NCBI RefSeq assembly: GCF_001305575.3
Contig: NZ_CP012373.2
Span: forward strand, 3,110,261-3,174,260
Source of the DNA: Beggiatoa leptomitoformis
GTDB lineage: Bacteria; Pseudomonadota; Gammaproteobacteria; Beggiatoales; Beggiatoaceae
Direction of reading: 5' to 3'
Length of the DNA: 64,000 bases
The notes beneath the pieces were generated by a model. That model saw nothing but the letters and a program-made list of their open reading frames with translations. It did no database searches and was not told where the DNA came from. This document shows, one piece after another, positions 37,667 through 47,312 of the stretch. The position numbers and the translations under genes were made by a program. How positions within the stretch are numbered: position 1 is the first letter of the stretch; each line of letters opens with the position of its first letter.

Positions 37667-38802
37667 GACCGCCCGTTGCTAATTTTACTGATGTAGAATC
37701 TTGGTTGCTATTAGCCCGCGCCCCCGGCGTAGGACCTATCACCTTCATGCGTTTTCTCAAATACTTTGGTTCACCTCATGCCGCATTAATGGGGGGGCGA
37801 AATGAGTGGGCAACATTGGGGGTGAAAGGGGAATTACTCCAATACCTAGAAAACCCAGACAAAACGATAATAGAAAAAGACTTACACTGGCTATCTTTAG
37901 AAAATAATCATCTTGTTACCCTAAACGACCCACACTATCCGCATCGTTTATGTGAAATTCATGACCCCCCGCCGATTTTATTTGTACACGGTGATTACAC
38001 CCTATTATCCAGCCAACAAGTTGCAATGGTTGGCACACGTAACCCCAGCCCACTGGGTAAAGAAATAGCCTATGATTTCGCAAAAAATCTTTCCCAAGCA
38101 GGCTTTACAATCACCAGTGGGTTAGCCATGGGTATTGATGCTTATAGTCACCAAGGGGCATTAGCCGCAACAGGCAGAACCATAGCCGTTGCAGGCACAG
38201 GGCTAGACCGCGTTTATCCCGCCCAAAATCGGGAACTTGCCCATCAAATTGCCCAAACAGGCGCATTAATCTCAGAACTTCCCCCCGGAACACCCGCTAA
38301 AAATCAACACTTCCCCAGACGCAATCGAATTATTAGCGGATTAAGCATCGGTACACTGGTTGTTGAAGCCTCACTACGCAGTGGTTCACTCATTACAGCT
38401 CGCCAAGCCGTTGAACAAGGGCGCGATGTATTTGCAATCCCCGGTTCCATCCACAATCCCCTAGCAAAAGGCTGTCATGCCCTCATAAAAGAAGGTGCAA
38501 AACTCGTAGAAACCGCCGCCGATGTCATGGAAGAACTCTTTTTACACCTACCAAACCAACAACGCACCATCCCCCTAACCCCCCCTTTACCCGTTGCAAG
38601 CAACAGACTAACCCAGCACAATGAATTAGACGGTGATTACATTCGCTTACTAGAATACTTATGTACAGAAGCGCAATCGATTGATAATCTAGTCGAGCTG
38701 AGCGGATTGACGGCAGAAGCAGTTTCCTCCATGCTGTTAATTTTAGAATTGCAAGGACTTATCGCTTCACAAGCGGGCGGACTTTATGTTCGGCTTTCAT
38801 AA
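37663..38802 (+). CDS. dprA: DNA-processing protein DprA
   Basis: A 379-residue DprA/Smf protein that loads RecA onto incoming single-stranded DNA during transformation. The N-terminal helix-hairpin region precedes the Rossmann-like domain with MVGTRNPSPLGKEIAYDF, ITSGLAMGIDAYSH, VAGTGLDRVYP and NRIISGLS. A C-terminal winged-helix domain ends the protein. The start appears to be a TTG at 37663 overlapping the stop of the LysM gene as TTGA; no ATG occurs before residue 28. Together with comF at 8.9 kb it suggests at least remnants of a DNA-uptake capacity. Confidence 0.92.
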   Translation: MRPPVANFTDVESWLLLARAPGVGPITFMRFLKYFGSPHAALMGGRNEWATLGVKGELLQYLENPDKTIIEKDLHWLSLENNHLVTLNDPHYPHRLCEIHDPPPILFVHGDYTLLSSQQVAMVGTRNPSPLGKEIAYDFAKNLSQAGFTITSGLAMGIDAYSHQGALAATGRTIAVAGTGLDRVYPAQNRELAHQIAQTGALISELPPGTPAKNQHFPRRNRIISGLSIGTLVVEASLRSGSLITARQAVEQGRDVFAIPGSIHNPLAKGCHALIKEGAKLVETAADVMEELFLHLPNQQRTIPLTPPLPVASNRLTQHNELDGDYIRLLEYLCTEAQSIDNLVELSGLTAEAVSSMLLILELQGLIASQAGGLYVRLS

Positions 38803-38821
38803 GCTGACGGAGATGAATTGC

Positions 38822-39298
38822 GTGGAAGATAATATTTTAGATGTTTTGATGTATCTTTTTGAAAATTATATGGATGAAGATAGCCATATCACAACTGACC
38901 ATGACGCACTACACGTCGAACTGACACAGGCAGGCTTTTTAAGTACAGAAATTTACAAAGCCCTCAAATGGTTAGATGGTTTAGTAACCCGTCCAGACTC
39001 ACAAGATACACAAAAACAAAACATTGCTTCTATTCGGATTTATACCGAAGAAGAAATGGCTAAACTTGATTTAGAATGTCGTGGTTTCCTCTTATTTTTA
39101 GAGCAAATCAACGTACTAGACCCCATAAACCGCGAATTAGTCCTAGACCGTGTTATGGCACTAGAAACCGACGAATTTTCCCTAGAAGAACTCAAATGGG
39201 TTATTCTCATGGTACTGTTTAACCAACCGGGTTATGAAGCCGCATTTGCATGGATTGAAGACTTAGTTTACGAAGAAATGGCAGGACAAATACACTGA
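38822..39298 (+). CDS. smg: Smg protein (DUF494)
   Basis: A 158-residue Smg-family protein. I chose the GTG at 38822 because GGAG lies 9 nt upstream and the product then starts MEDNILDVLMYLFENYM, as the family does; an ATG at 38813 abuts the GGAG and is too close, and one at 38786 lies inside dprA. The role of Smg is poorly known; it is regularly encoded between dprA and topA, as here. The GTG lies 19 nt past the dprA stop codon. Confidence 0.9.
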   Translation: MEDNILDVLMYLFENYMDEDSHITTDHDALHVELTQAGFLSTEIYKALKWLDGLVTRPDSQDTQKQNIASIRIYTEEEMAKLDLECRGFLLFLEQINVLDPINRELVLDRVMALETDEFSLEELKWVILMVLFNQPGYEAAFAWIEDLVYEEMAGQIH

Positions 39299-39352
39299 TT
39301 ATCAATGCACACACAATCGCACCTACACCATCGTGTAACCGTTTAAAAAACG

Positions 39353-39374
39353 GGGTTGAATCCATCTACAACCC
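39353..39374 (+). terminator. Hairpin between smg and topA
   Basis: GGGTTG and CAACCC pair over a 10-nt loop, 54 nt behind smg. A T run is lacking directly after the stem, so it may be only a weak terminator or a leader hairpin of topA. Confidence 0.35.
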
Positions 39375-39410
39375 TGTCTGAATTTTCATTTAACCAGAGT
39401 TATATTCGTT

Positions 39411-41732
39411 GTGGCTAAAAATCTTGTTATTGTTGAGTCTCCCGCAAAAGCGAAGACCATAGAAAAATACTTGGGCAAAGACTTCACCGTCGTGGCATCG
39501 TATGGACACGTGCGCGACCTGCTCCCCAAAACGGGCGCGGTTGACCCCGACAATGCGTTTGCGATGAATTACCAACTGATAGAAAAAAACAGCAAACACG
39601 TTGACACTATCAAAAAAGCCATGAAACAGGCAGACACGCTCTACTTAGCCACTGACCCTGACCGTGAAGGCGAAGCGATTTCATGGCATCTATACGAAAT
39701 TCTCAAAGAAAACAAGCTTATTACTGGCAAGCCTGTTCATCGAGTTGCGTTTTACGAAATCACCCAACAAGCAGTACAAGATGCGATTGCCAACCCGCGC
39801 CAGCTCTCTTTAGAACTGATTAATGCCCAACAAGCCCGCCGCGCCCTAGATTACCTTGTTGGTTTCAATCTCTCCCCCCTGCTCTGGAAAAAAATTCGCC
39901 GTGGTCTCTCTGCTGGACGCGTACAAAGCCCCGCCCTACGCCTCATTGCCGAACGTGAACGAGAAATCGACGTTTTTAAACCTGCTGAATATTGGACCAT
40001 TGAAGCACACAACGAAAAAGAAAAACAAAAATTCGTTGCCAAACTCAACCAATATAAAGGCGAAAAACTCACCCAATTCAGCATCAACAACACCGACCAA
40101 GCCAACAACGTCCGTGATGAACTCCTAAAACTCGCTGATGGCAAACTCATTGTTACCAAAGTTGAGAAAAAACAACGTAAACGCCAACCAACTGCCCCGT
40201 TTACCACCTCAACCGTACAACAAGAAGCCGCCCGTAAACTAGGCTTCACCTCCAAAAAAACCATGCAAGTTGCCCAACAACTTTATGAAGGAATTGATAT
40301 TGGTGATGGTGCGGTAGGTTTAATTACCTACATGCGCACCGACTCCGTCAACCTAGCTGACGAAGCCATTGCGGACATCCGTGCGGTGATAGAAAAACGC
40401 TACGGCAAAGACAACCTGCCAAAAAACCCCGTACAATACAAAACTAAAGCAAAAAACGCCCAAGAAGCCCACGAAGCCATACGCCCCACCAGCGCACACC
40501 GCTATCCTGACACCCTCGCAAAAGTCCTAACCCCTGACCAGCTCAAACTTTATACCCTAATCTGGCAACGGACGATTGCCTGCCAAATGACCCCTGCCGT
40601 GCTGGACACCGTTGCAGTCGACCTTGCTTGTGGCGAGGGCAACAACTTCCGCGCCAATGGTTCAACCCTCATACATCCCGGATTTATGGCGGTATATCAA
40701 GAAGGCGTGGACGACAACAAACAAAGCGATGATGACGAAAAAATGTTACCGCCACTAGAAATAGGCGAACACGTCAAACTGAAAGAAATTCGCGCCGAAC
40801 AACACTTTACCGAACCACCACCCCGCTACTCAGAAGCCAGCATAGTCAAAGCCCTAGAAGAATTTGGTATCGGTCGTCCGTCAACCTATGCAACCATCAT
40901 TTCTACCCTATTGCAACGCGAATATGCCATTTTAGACAAAAAACGCTTTTACCCAACAGATGTTGGTAAAATTGTTAATAAATTCCTTACAGAACACTTT
41001 CACCGTTACGTAGATTACAACTTTACTGCCCAACTAGAAGATGAACTCGACGCAATTTCTCGGGGGGAAAAAGAATGGATTCCCGTGATGGAAAAATTCT
41101 GGACGAAATTTAAAAAATTAGTCGACGAAAAAACAGAAACTGTTCAGCGCAAAGATGTTACCCAAGAAGTCCTAGACGAAGCCTGCCCCAAATGTGGTAA
41201 ACCCTTAACTAAACGCTTGGGCAAACGTGGCACATTTATAGGCTGTTCTGCCTATCCTGACTGCGACTACACCCGCAACGTAGATGGTGACAACAGCACA
41301 CCAACGCCAGTGATTGAAGCCGTTGTAGTTGAAGGGCGTGTCTGCCCACTATGCAGCTCTGCATTACACGTTAAACAATCCCGTAATGGCAGTAAATTCA
41401 TCGGATGCAGTAACTACCCAACCTGCAAACATACCGAACCCATGCCCGAAGATAATACAGGCGTTACTTGTCCTGTTTGTAAAATAGGAACATTGGTTCG
41501 ACGCAAATCGCGTTTTGGAACATTTTTTTACGCCTGCTCCACCTATCCTACCTGCAACTATGCGGTTTCCCACAAACCCATTGCCGAACCTTGTCCAAAA
41601 TGCGGTTTTCCACTCCTCACCTTAAAAACCACTAAACGCTGGGGAACACAAAAAGTTTGCCCCGAAAAAGCCTGCGACTTTGTGGAAAAAGTAGAAACCA
41701 CAGAAGAAGAAACACAAACAACAGGGGAATAA
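39411..41732 (+). CDS. topA: DNA topoisomerase I
   Basis: A 773-residue type IA topoisomerase that relaxes negative supercoils. It begins with a GTG start and MAKNLVIVESPAKAKTIEKYL, the TOPRIM glutamate motif; the acidic triad is in TDPDREGEAISWHL. The nicking tyrosine is Y307 in TYMRTDS. Four C-terminal Cys4 zinc modules follow, each of the form CPxC...C...C (the last one CPKCGFPL ... CPEKAC), one more than in E. coli TopA, which has three. It lies at the end of the dprA-smg-topA group. Confidence 0.96.
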   Translation: MAKNLVIVESPAKAKTIEKYLGKDFTVVASYGHVRDLLPKTGAVDPDNAFAMNYQLIEKNSKHVDTIKKAMKQADTLYLATDPDREGEAISWHLYEILKENKLITGKPVHRVAFYEITQQAVQDAIANPRQLSLELINAQQARRALDYLVGFNLSPLLWKKIRRGLSAGRVQSPALRLIAEREREIDVFKPAEYWTIEAHNEKEKQKFVAKLNQYKGEKLTQFSINNTDQANNVRDELLKLADGKLIVTKVEKKQRKRQPTAPFTTSTVQQEAARKLGFTSKKTMQVAQQLYEGIDIGDGAVGLITYMRTDSVNLADEAIADIRAVIEKRYGKDNLPKNPVQYKTKAKNAQEAHEAIRPTSAHRYPDTLAKVLTPDQLKLYTLIWQRTIACQMTPAVLDTVAVDLACGEGNNFRANGSTLIHPGFMAVYQEGVDDNKQSDDDEKMLPPLEIGEHVKLKEIRAEQHFTEPPPRYSEASIVKALEEFGIGRPSTYATIISTLLQREYAILDKKRFYPTDVGKIVNKFLTEHFHRYVDYNFTAQLEDELDAISRGEKEWIPVMEKFWTKFKKLVDEKTETVQRKDVTQEVLDEACPKCGKPLTKRLGKRGTFIGCSAYPDCDYTRNVDGDNSTPTPVIEAVVVEGRVCPLCSSALHVKQSRNGSKFIGCSNYPTCKHTEPMPEDNTGVTCPVCKIGTLVRRKSRFGTFFYACSTYPTCNYAVSHKPIAEPCPKCGFPLLTLKTTKRWGTQKVCPEKACDFVEKVETTEEETQTTGE

Positions 41733-41758
41733 TCACAACCTGTTATGTCCATCCAGCA

Positions 41759-41789
41759 GACCTGCTAAATTTTAAAAATCTAGCAGGTC
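41759..41789. repeat. GACCTGCTA palindrome
   Basis: GACCTGCTA and TAGCAGGTC form a perfect 9-bp stem over an AT-rich 13-nt loop, 26 nt behind topA. It resembles a dispersed palindrome seen in many bacterial genomes and may also end topA transcripts, although a T run is missing. Confidence 0.6.
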
Positions 41790-41812
41790 AAACGCCTCAC
41801 ATCTTATTAAAA

Positions 41813-42841
41813 ATGCCGACGCTGCACGACAAAGGCTACAAGAAGCTATTTTCCAACAAAGTCTTTTTCCGCCAACTACTAGAATCTTTCGTACCAGAAC
41901 CTTGGGTACAAGACATAGACTTTGAAACTTGTGAACGCCTAGACAAATCCTTTATTACCGACCACTACAAAGAAACCGAAAGCGACTTAATTTACAAAGT
42001 AAAATTTAAACAACAAGAAGCCTACATATACGTTCTCCTAGAATTTCAATCTTCCGTCGTTTGGTTTATGGCATTGCGCGTTCTACACTATCTCTGTAGC
42101 TTCTGGCTAGATTACGCAGAAAGTCGCCCCCCTGTAAAAAAACTACCGCCAATATTTCCAATTGTTCTTTACAGCGGGAATAAACGCTGGACAGCCGCAA
42201 CAGAGCTACAAAACCTCTTAGCACATCCTGATTTATTAAAAGCCTACACTCCCAATTTTCGTTACTTCAAAATTGCTGAAAATGAATATCCACAAGAACG
42301 ACTGCTACAGATTCAGAATTTAGTCTCCACTTTATTCCTAGCAGAGACTTATCCGCATGATATGGAATTACTCAAATCGCAAGTGTTGGCATTATTTGAA
42401 GATAAAACTGATAAAGAAGCGGCTTCATTATTTCTCAACTGGTTTATACAATTAGTTGTATATAACAAACGAGAATTAAGTGATTATCAGACATTAGAAA
42501 CCATTTACCATGACAAACTGGAGGCAAGAACCATGTTAGAACATGCAATGGACAAAGAACGTCAACGGTCTTTTTTACTGGGAAAGACGGAAGGACTTGA
42601 AGCGGGGATTACACAGGGAATTAGACAAGGAATTACGCAGGGGATTACGCAAGGAATTGTACAGGGCAAAGCGGAAACATTAATGCGCTTATTAGAAATA
42701 CGCTTTGGTCAATTAACAGAGAATCAACAAGCTCGTTTGTATCAATTAAATCCTGATGAATTAAATCAATTGTTGTTTAACCTTTTTCAAACAAAAATTG
42801 ATTCACTAGCGGATTTTTGGCAAGTGCTAGAAACACATTAA
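41813..42841 (+). CDS. Rpn-family PD-(D/E)XK nuclease, copy 1
   Basis: A 342-residue recombination-promoting nuclease of the Rpn/YhgA (transposase_31) family. The nuclease core has D58 in ESDLIYKV and E77-x-Q79 in LLEFQSS, the expected Asp and ExQ catalytic residues. The C-terminal part has five GIxQ tetrapeptide units (nt 42605-42664). It is almost identical to copy 2 at 61.97 kb; identity starts exactly at this ATG, which fixes the start, and ends within the last codons. An in-frame extension upstream to 41657 runs through the end of topA and the palindrome and is not coding. It was probably inserted between topA and the amidotransferase gene. Confidence 0.9.
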   Translation: MPTLHDKGYKKLFSNKVFFRQLLESFVPEPWVQDIDFETCERLDKSFITDHYKETESDLIYKVKFKQQEAYIYVLLEFQSSVVWFMALRVLHYLCSFWLDYAESRPPVKKLPPIFPIVLYSGNKRWTAATELQNLLAHPDLLKAYTPNFRYFKIAENEYPQERLLQIQNLVSTLFLAETYPHDMELLKSQVLALFEDKTDKEAASLFLNWFIQLVVYNKRELSDYQTLETIYHDKLEARTMLEHAMDKERQRSFLLGKTEGLEAGITQGIRQGITQGITQGIVQGKAETLMRLLEIRFGQLTENQQARLYQLNPDELNQLLFNLFQTKIDSLADFWQVLETH

Positions 42842-42914
42842 CATGCTCTTGTTATGTGAAATTAACAGACCATTTAAGTATTAAAAATCAGAAAATTAAA
42901 GGTGACTATATTCT

Positions 42915-44687
42915 ATGTGTGGCATTTGTGGCGAATTACGCTTTGATAATACCCATCCACAATTAGACAAAATTAAACGTATGTCTGCTGTTCTTGCACG
43001 ACGTGGTCCTGATAGCGAAGGCTACTATCAATCTGGTGCGCTTGCCTTCGGTCATCGTCGACTTTCCGTTATTGACTTGTCCGAGCGTGGCACGCAACCA
43101 ATGGTCGACACCGCCTTAAATCTTGTTCTGGTTTTTAATGGCACAATTTACAATTATCGTGAATTACGCCATGAGTTAATAGAAAAAGGCTATGCTTTCC
43201 AGTCAGAAACAGATACAGAAGTTATTCTAAAAGCCTATGCCGAATGGGGTGATGCTTGCGTTGATTATCTGCAAGGCATGTTTGCTTTTGCCATTTGGGA
43301 TAAAACCCAACAACGGCTTTTTGTTGCTCGTGATAGAGTGGGTATAAAACCACTTTATTATGTTAAAACTGCTGCGTTTTTCCGCTTTGCGTCCAGTATG
43401 CCCGCTTTACTTGCCGCTGGTGATGTAAATACCCAGATAGACCCCGTCGGCTTACATCATCACCTGACACTACATGCGGTTATTCCTGCGCCCTACACCA
43501 TATTACAAGGTGTACGCAAAGTAGAACCCGCGACAACATTAAGCCTCACCCCACGCGGTGATATGCAACGACGTAATTATTGGCAGCTTAACGCGACTCG
43601 ACTTGATGAAGCTAAAACCGACCAAGAATGGTTAGAACTCACACATACCGCGCTAAAAAATGCTGTTAATAGTCATCGTTCTGTAGCAGATGTTCCTGTG
43701 GGTGTCCTTCTATCTGGTGGATTAGATTCCAGTTTATTGGTTGGATTATTAGCAGAACATTATGATGCACACAACTTGCTAACGTTCTCCGTTGGTTTTG
43801 AAGATGCACCCGAAGAAAAAGGCAGTGAATTTGAATATTCTGACCAAGTTGTTGCCCGTTATAAAACCCGTCACCATCGCTACACCATTCCAAATTCTCA
43901 CGTATTACAACGCTTACCTGAAGCCATTAAAAATATGGCAGAACCAATGGTTGGACAAGATGCCATTGCATTTTACCTGCTTGCTGAACAAGTTTCTCAA
44001 TCGGTAAAAGTTGTACAAAGCGGACAAGGAGCAGATGAGGTCTTTGGCGGTTATTTTTGGTATCCCTTAATGAATGCCGCAGCGGGTAGCGATTTAGACC
44101 GTTTTCGTCCTTTTTATTTTGACCGTAGCCACGCCGAATTTTTAGAAACGGTTCATTCCGACTATCATGGTGCAGATTACACTGCGCAAAGCATCAGCCA
44201 ACTACTCGCCCAAGAGAATGCCAGTGAATTTCTTGATAAAGTATTGCGCATGGATGTTACAACGCTTATCGTCGACGACCCCGTAAAGCGCGTGGATAAC
44301 ATGACAATGGCATGGGGATTAGAAGCCCGTGTGCCATTTTTAGACCAACAGTTAATTGAAACCGTTGCCAGAATGCCCCCCGCATTAAAACTGCGTGAAA
44401 ATGGCAAATATCCATTAAAAACCATTGCCCGCCAACTATTACCTGCGAGTGTAATAGACCGTCCAAAAGGCTATTTTCCTGTACCCGCGCTAAAATATGT
44501 ACGCGGTGAATTTTTAGCATTTATGCGTGCGGTGTTGTATTCCGATACTTGTCGCCAACGTCAACTATTTAATTTTACTTATGTTGATAAACTACTCGCC
44601 AGTCCAGAAACCTATCTAACGCCATTACAAGGGAGTAAGTTGTGGCATTTAGCCTTATTAGAGTTTTGGTTACAGACACACATTTAA
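42915..44687 (+). CDS. N-acetylglutaminylglutamine-type amidotransferase (AsnB family)
   Basis: A 590-residue glutamine amidotransferase/synthetase. Cys2 (MCGICGELRFD) is the glutaminase nucleophile, and the PP-loop SGGLDSS starts at S267. Blocks such as VKVVQSGQGADEVFGGY, VKRVDNMTMAWGLEARVPFLD and VIDRPKGYFPVPALKY and the length fit the branch that makes the osmolyte N-acetylglutaminylglutamine amide rather than plain asparagine. The usual partner, the N-acetylglutaminylglutamine synthetase, is not adjacent; a GT4 gene is. Plain AsnB remains the alternative. Confidence 0.75.
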   Translation: MCGICGELRFDNTHPQLDKIKRMSAVLARRGPDSEGYYQSGALAFGHRRLSVIDLSERGTQPMVDTALNLVLVFNGTIYNYRELRHELIEKGYAFQSETDTEVILKAYAEWGDACVDYLQGMFAFAIWDKTQQRLFVARDRVGIKPLYYVKTAAFFRFASSMPALLAAGDVNTQIDPVGLHHHLTLHAVIPAPYTILQGVRKVEPATTLSLTPRGDMQRRNYWQLNATRLDEAKTDQEWLELTHTALKNAVNSHRSVADVPVGVLLSGGLDSSLLVGLLAEHYDAHNLLTFSVGFEDAPEEKGSEFEYSDQVVARYKTRHHRYTIPNSHVLQRLPEAIKNMAEPMVGQDAIAFYLLAEQVSQSVKVVQSGQGADEVFGGYFWYPLMNAAAGSDLDRFRPFYFDRSHAEFLETVHSDYHGADYTAQSISQLLAQENASEFLDKVLRMDVTTLIVDDPVKRVDNMTMAWGLEARVPFLDQQLIETVARMPPALKLRENGKYPLKTIARQLLPASVIDRPKGYFPVPALKYVRGEFLAFMRAVLYSDTCRQRQLFNFTYVDKLLASPETYLTPLQGSKLWHLALLEFWLQTHI

Positions 44688-44861
44688 GCATAATAAATTG
44701 ATAGTGATAAAGCCGTTAGAACAAGTAAAGATTCCTTCTTTTCTACAGGGGAATGTAGGTCATTATTGAGATAAATCTGCCTTCTATGATTAAAAAGGAA
44801 ACCTAAATTTGCTAAACGCCCGTCTTTATTTTTCACCCAAAAAAGGTTACACAAAATATAG

Positions 44862-45956
44862 ATGACTGCACCATTCCTGATTCTTCATGACTATTTTGAA
44901 TCCTTAGAAGGCGGCGGGCGTTTATGTAGTTTACTTGCACATCATCGTCCTAGCGCGATAGCCTACGGGTTTGCTAAAGAAAACCACCCTTTTTTACAGG
45001 GTATTAACCGACAACACAATCTTCATGCTAATAGCAATATTCCCCTATGGCGACAATTCAAACTTGCTCGTGCCTTTCAACAACGTACCGTGTTTATAAA
45101 AGATTACGATACCTTGTTATATAGTGGTTTTTACACCCCTTTAGCAGTTGTGCAACACCCTCATGCTCGTCATTTTCTCTATTGCCACACCCCCCCACGT
45201 TTTATTTACGACCAATATGATTTTTATCTAAGCCAAACGCCACGCCCATTACGTTTTGCTTTACAAGCATTTATCCGCTATCTACAACCACGTTATGAAA
45301 CAGCTATCAATAACATGACGCAGATTTTAACCAACTCACATAATGTACAAAAACGCATACAACACTATTTAGGTAAACCCGCAACCGTTATCTATCCACC
45401 CTGTGATACAAAACAATTCAAATGGTTAGCTCAGGGGGATTATTACTTATCATTAGCACGACTAGACCCATTAAAACGGGTTGATAAAATCATCCAAGCC
45501 TTTTTAAAAATGCCTGATAAACGCTTAATAGTCGCATCAGGAGGGCAAGAGTTAGGACGTTTACGCAACTTAGCTAACGGTGCAAACAATATTCAATTGA
45601 CAGGTTGGTTAGAAGAGCGTGCATTACAATCGTTACTAGGTAATGCAATTGCTACGCTTTATTTAGCGAAGGATGAAGATTTTGGCATGTCACCTGTGGA
45701 ATCTATGGCTGCGGGTAAACCTGTCATAGGCGTTGCGGAAGGCGGATTAGTTGAAAGCATTTTGCCCGAGCGTACAGGGTTATTACTGCCCGCTGATTTT
45801 ACAATTGAGATGATTTGCGATGCCGTTTGCACCCTAAGCCCCGCTAACGCATTAGACCTACGCAAGGCTTGTGAACAACAGGCAAAAAAATTTGATATAA
45901 CAGTGTTTTTGCAAGCAATGGATAAGATTATTTATAAAAAAACGAGTATTAAATAA
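44862..45956 (+). CDS. GT4-family glycosyltransferase
   Basis: A 364-residue GT-B glycosyltransferase. The C-terminal nucleotide-sugar domain is clear: YYLSLARLDPLKRVDKIIQAF, then DEDFGMSPVESMAAGKPVIGV with the EX7E motif, then GGLVESI and a TGLLL segment. The N-terminal domain begins FLILHDYFESLEGGGRL. Sugar donor and acceptor are unknown; the protein probably adds a residue to an envelope polysaccharide or lipid. It lies alone on the plus strand, 174 nt behind the amidotransferase gene. Confidence 0.82.
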   Translation: MTAPFLILHDYFESLEGGGRLCSLLAHHRPSAIAYGFAKENHPFLQGINRQHNLHANSNIPLWRQFKLARAFQQRTVFIKDYDTLLYSGFYTPLAVVQHPHARHFLYCHTPPRFIYDQYDFYLSQTPRPLRFALQAFIRYLQPRYETAINNMTQILTNSHNVQKRIQHYLGKPATVIYPPCDTKQFKWLAQGDYYLSLARLDPLKRVDKIIQAFLKMPDKRLIVASGGQELGRLRNLANGANNIQLTGWLEERALQSLLGNAIATLYLAKDEDFGMSPVESMAAGKPVIGVAEGGLVESILPERTGLLLPADFTIEMICDAVCTLSPANALDLRKACEQQAKKFDITVFLQAMDKIIYKKTSIK

Positions 45957-45967
45957 ACACAACTATT

Positions 45968-46047
45968 GCCCAAATCAGAATTTTCAACACTGACACAGAT
46001 ATAAAAACGACAACCTTGTCTGCGTGCCTGAAAACCTTCATTTAGAC
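45968..46047. repeat. GTCTAAATCAGAATT-type inverted-repeat element
   Basis: GCCCAAATCAGAATTTTC at the left faces GAAAACCTTCATTTAGAC at the right as an imperfect inverted repeat about 80 bp long, in the gap between two convergent genes. Confidence 0.5.
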
Positions 46048-46142
46048 ACGCTGCTATCAGGAAAACGAAGCACAGAAAAAACCTTTCTCGATATTTTCCG
46101 CGCCTTTTTTCAAGCTGTTAAAATCAGATTATTATCTAAAAT

Positions 46143-47198
46143 TTAAGTCGGTGGAAACGTTACTAATTGCTCTGCAACCACACGAATGCCAACTTGCGCG
46201 CCAACAGGATAATCATGATGACTAGAAAACAGGGAAAAAACTTGTGTTCCGCTGGGTAAGCTTAAGGTATAAAGGGTTTCTGAACCCTTAAAGGCTTTTT
46301 GTTTAACCGTCGCTAATAAGTGACAATCAGGGTCTAACAAAATATCGTCGGGACGAACCAGCACATCGACAGTATTGCCGATTTCACTTTGTGCCGATGG
46401 AATGCTTTTAACAACGCCTAATTCCGTTTCTATCTGATTTTTAGTCATTATTTGCCCTTTGATAAACGAACCTTTACCAATAAAATCCGCAATGTAGCGT
46501 TCTGTGGGTTCGTGGTAGAGTTTGTAGGCAGAATCCCATTGTAAAATTTTACCATGACGCATTACGCCAATTTTATCGCCCAATGCAAAAGCCTCGTGTT
46601 GGTCATGGGTTACGAGTAAACCCGTCATGCCTTGTCCTTTAAGAATATCACGCACTTCTAAACTCAGCCGCTCGCGTAAATCTACATCTAAATTAGAAAA
46701 CGGTTCATCTAATAAAATCAATGCAGGACGCGGTGCTAAAGCGCGCGCGAGAGCAACCCGTTGTTGTTGTCCGCCTGATAGTTCATGCGGATAGCGTTTA
46801 GAAAGATGCGCTAATCCGACAATGTTGAGATATTCTTCTACGCGGTGTTTTTTTTCGGTTTTGTTTAAAGCGCGTAAACCAAAGGCGACATTGTCAAAAA
46901 CAGTTTGATGTGGAAATAGTGCGTAATCTTGAAAAACCATGCCAATTTGACGTTTTTCTGGTGATAATATTTGATTAGGTTCAGAAATATTGTTGCCATT
47001 TAAACGGATTGTGCCATTGTAAATAGGTTCAAAGCCTGCAATTGCACGTAGCGCAGTTGTTTTTCCACAACCACTTGCACCCAGTAGGCAAGCAAGTTCT
47101 CCCGCTTGAATGCTTAAGGAGAGATTATGAAAAATGGTTTGTTCTTCATAACGGCATTCGATGTTATCGAGTTCTAATAAAGGCGTTGTCTTTAACAT
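46143..47198 (-). CDS. ABC transporter ATPase, FbpC/PotA-like with TOBE domain
   Basis: A 351-residue ATP-binding subunit. Walker A GASGCGKTT is at residues 40-48, the signature LSGGQQQR and Walker B LILLDEPFSNLD are intact, and the H-loop is LLVTHDQHEAF. About 110 C-terminal residues form the TOBE-type regulatory domain. Similar ATPases serve ferric iron, polyamine, sulfate or thiosulfate importers. No permease or binding protein gene is next to it, so the substrate cannot be inferred; the nearest neighbours are a two-component system and a glycosyltransferase. Confidence 0.85.
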   Translation of the reverse strand: MLKTTPLLELDNIECRYEEQTIFHNLSLSIQAGELACLLGASGCGKTTALRAIAGFEPIYNGTIRLNGNNISEPNQILSPEKRQIGMVFQDYALFPHQTVFDNVAFGLRALNKTEKKHRVEEYLNIVGLAHLSKRYPHELSGGQQQRVALARALAPRPALILLDEPFSNLDVDLRERLSLEVRDILKGQGMTGLLVTHDQHEAFALGDKIGVMRHGKILQWDSAYKLYHEPTERYIADFIGKGSFIKGQIMTKNQIETELGVVKSIPSAQSEIGNTVDVLVRPDDILLDPDCHLLATVKQKAFKGSETLYTLSLPSGTQVFSLFSSHHDYPVGAQVGIRVVAEQLVTFPPT

Positions 47199-47312
47199 AG
47201 TGGCGTACTTTAGGTTGCTGTCTTAGATGATTTTACTGTTTAAGTAATTTGAATTCAGTAATATTGTAGAGAAGAAAAAAGTTTTTTCTGGTCTATTTTC
47301 TTTCAGACAAGA

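Noticed and set aside
37663-41732. C-rich wobble positions in dprA, topA and livK as a sign of horizontal transfer
   Set aside because: These are conserved core genes in normal order; the bias differs from the G-rich etfBA and P-type ATPase genes but is more simply a strand or expression effect. I could not compute it.
41657-41812. 52-residue N-terminal extension of Rpn copy 1
   Set aside because: It runs through the end of topA in another frame and a palindrome, and copy 2 shares no similarity before the ATG at the equivalent position.
42605-42664. 12-nt repeats as a CRISPR-like array
   Set aside because: Units have no spacers and are in-frame codons for GIxQ; the same holds for 62759-62842. 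No CRISPR array or cas gene was seen.
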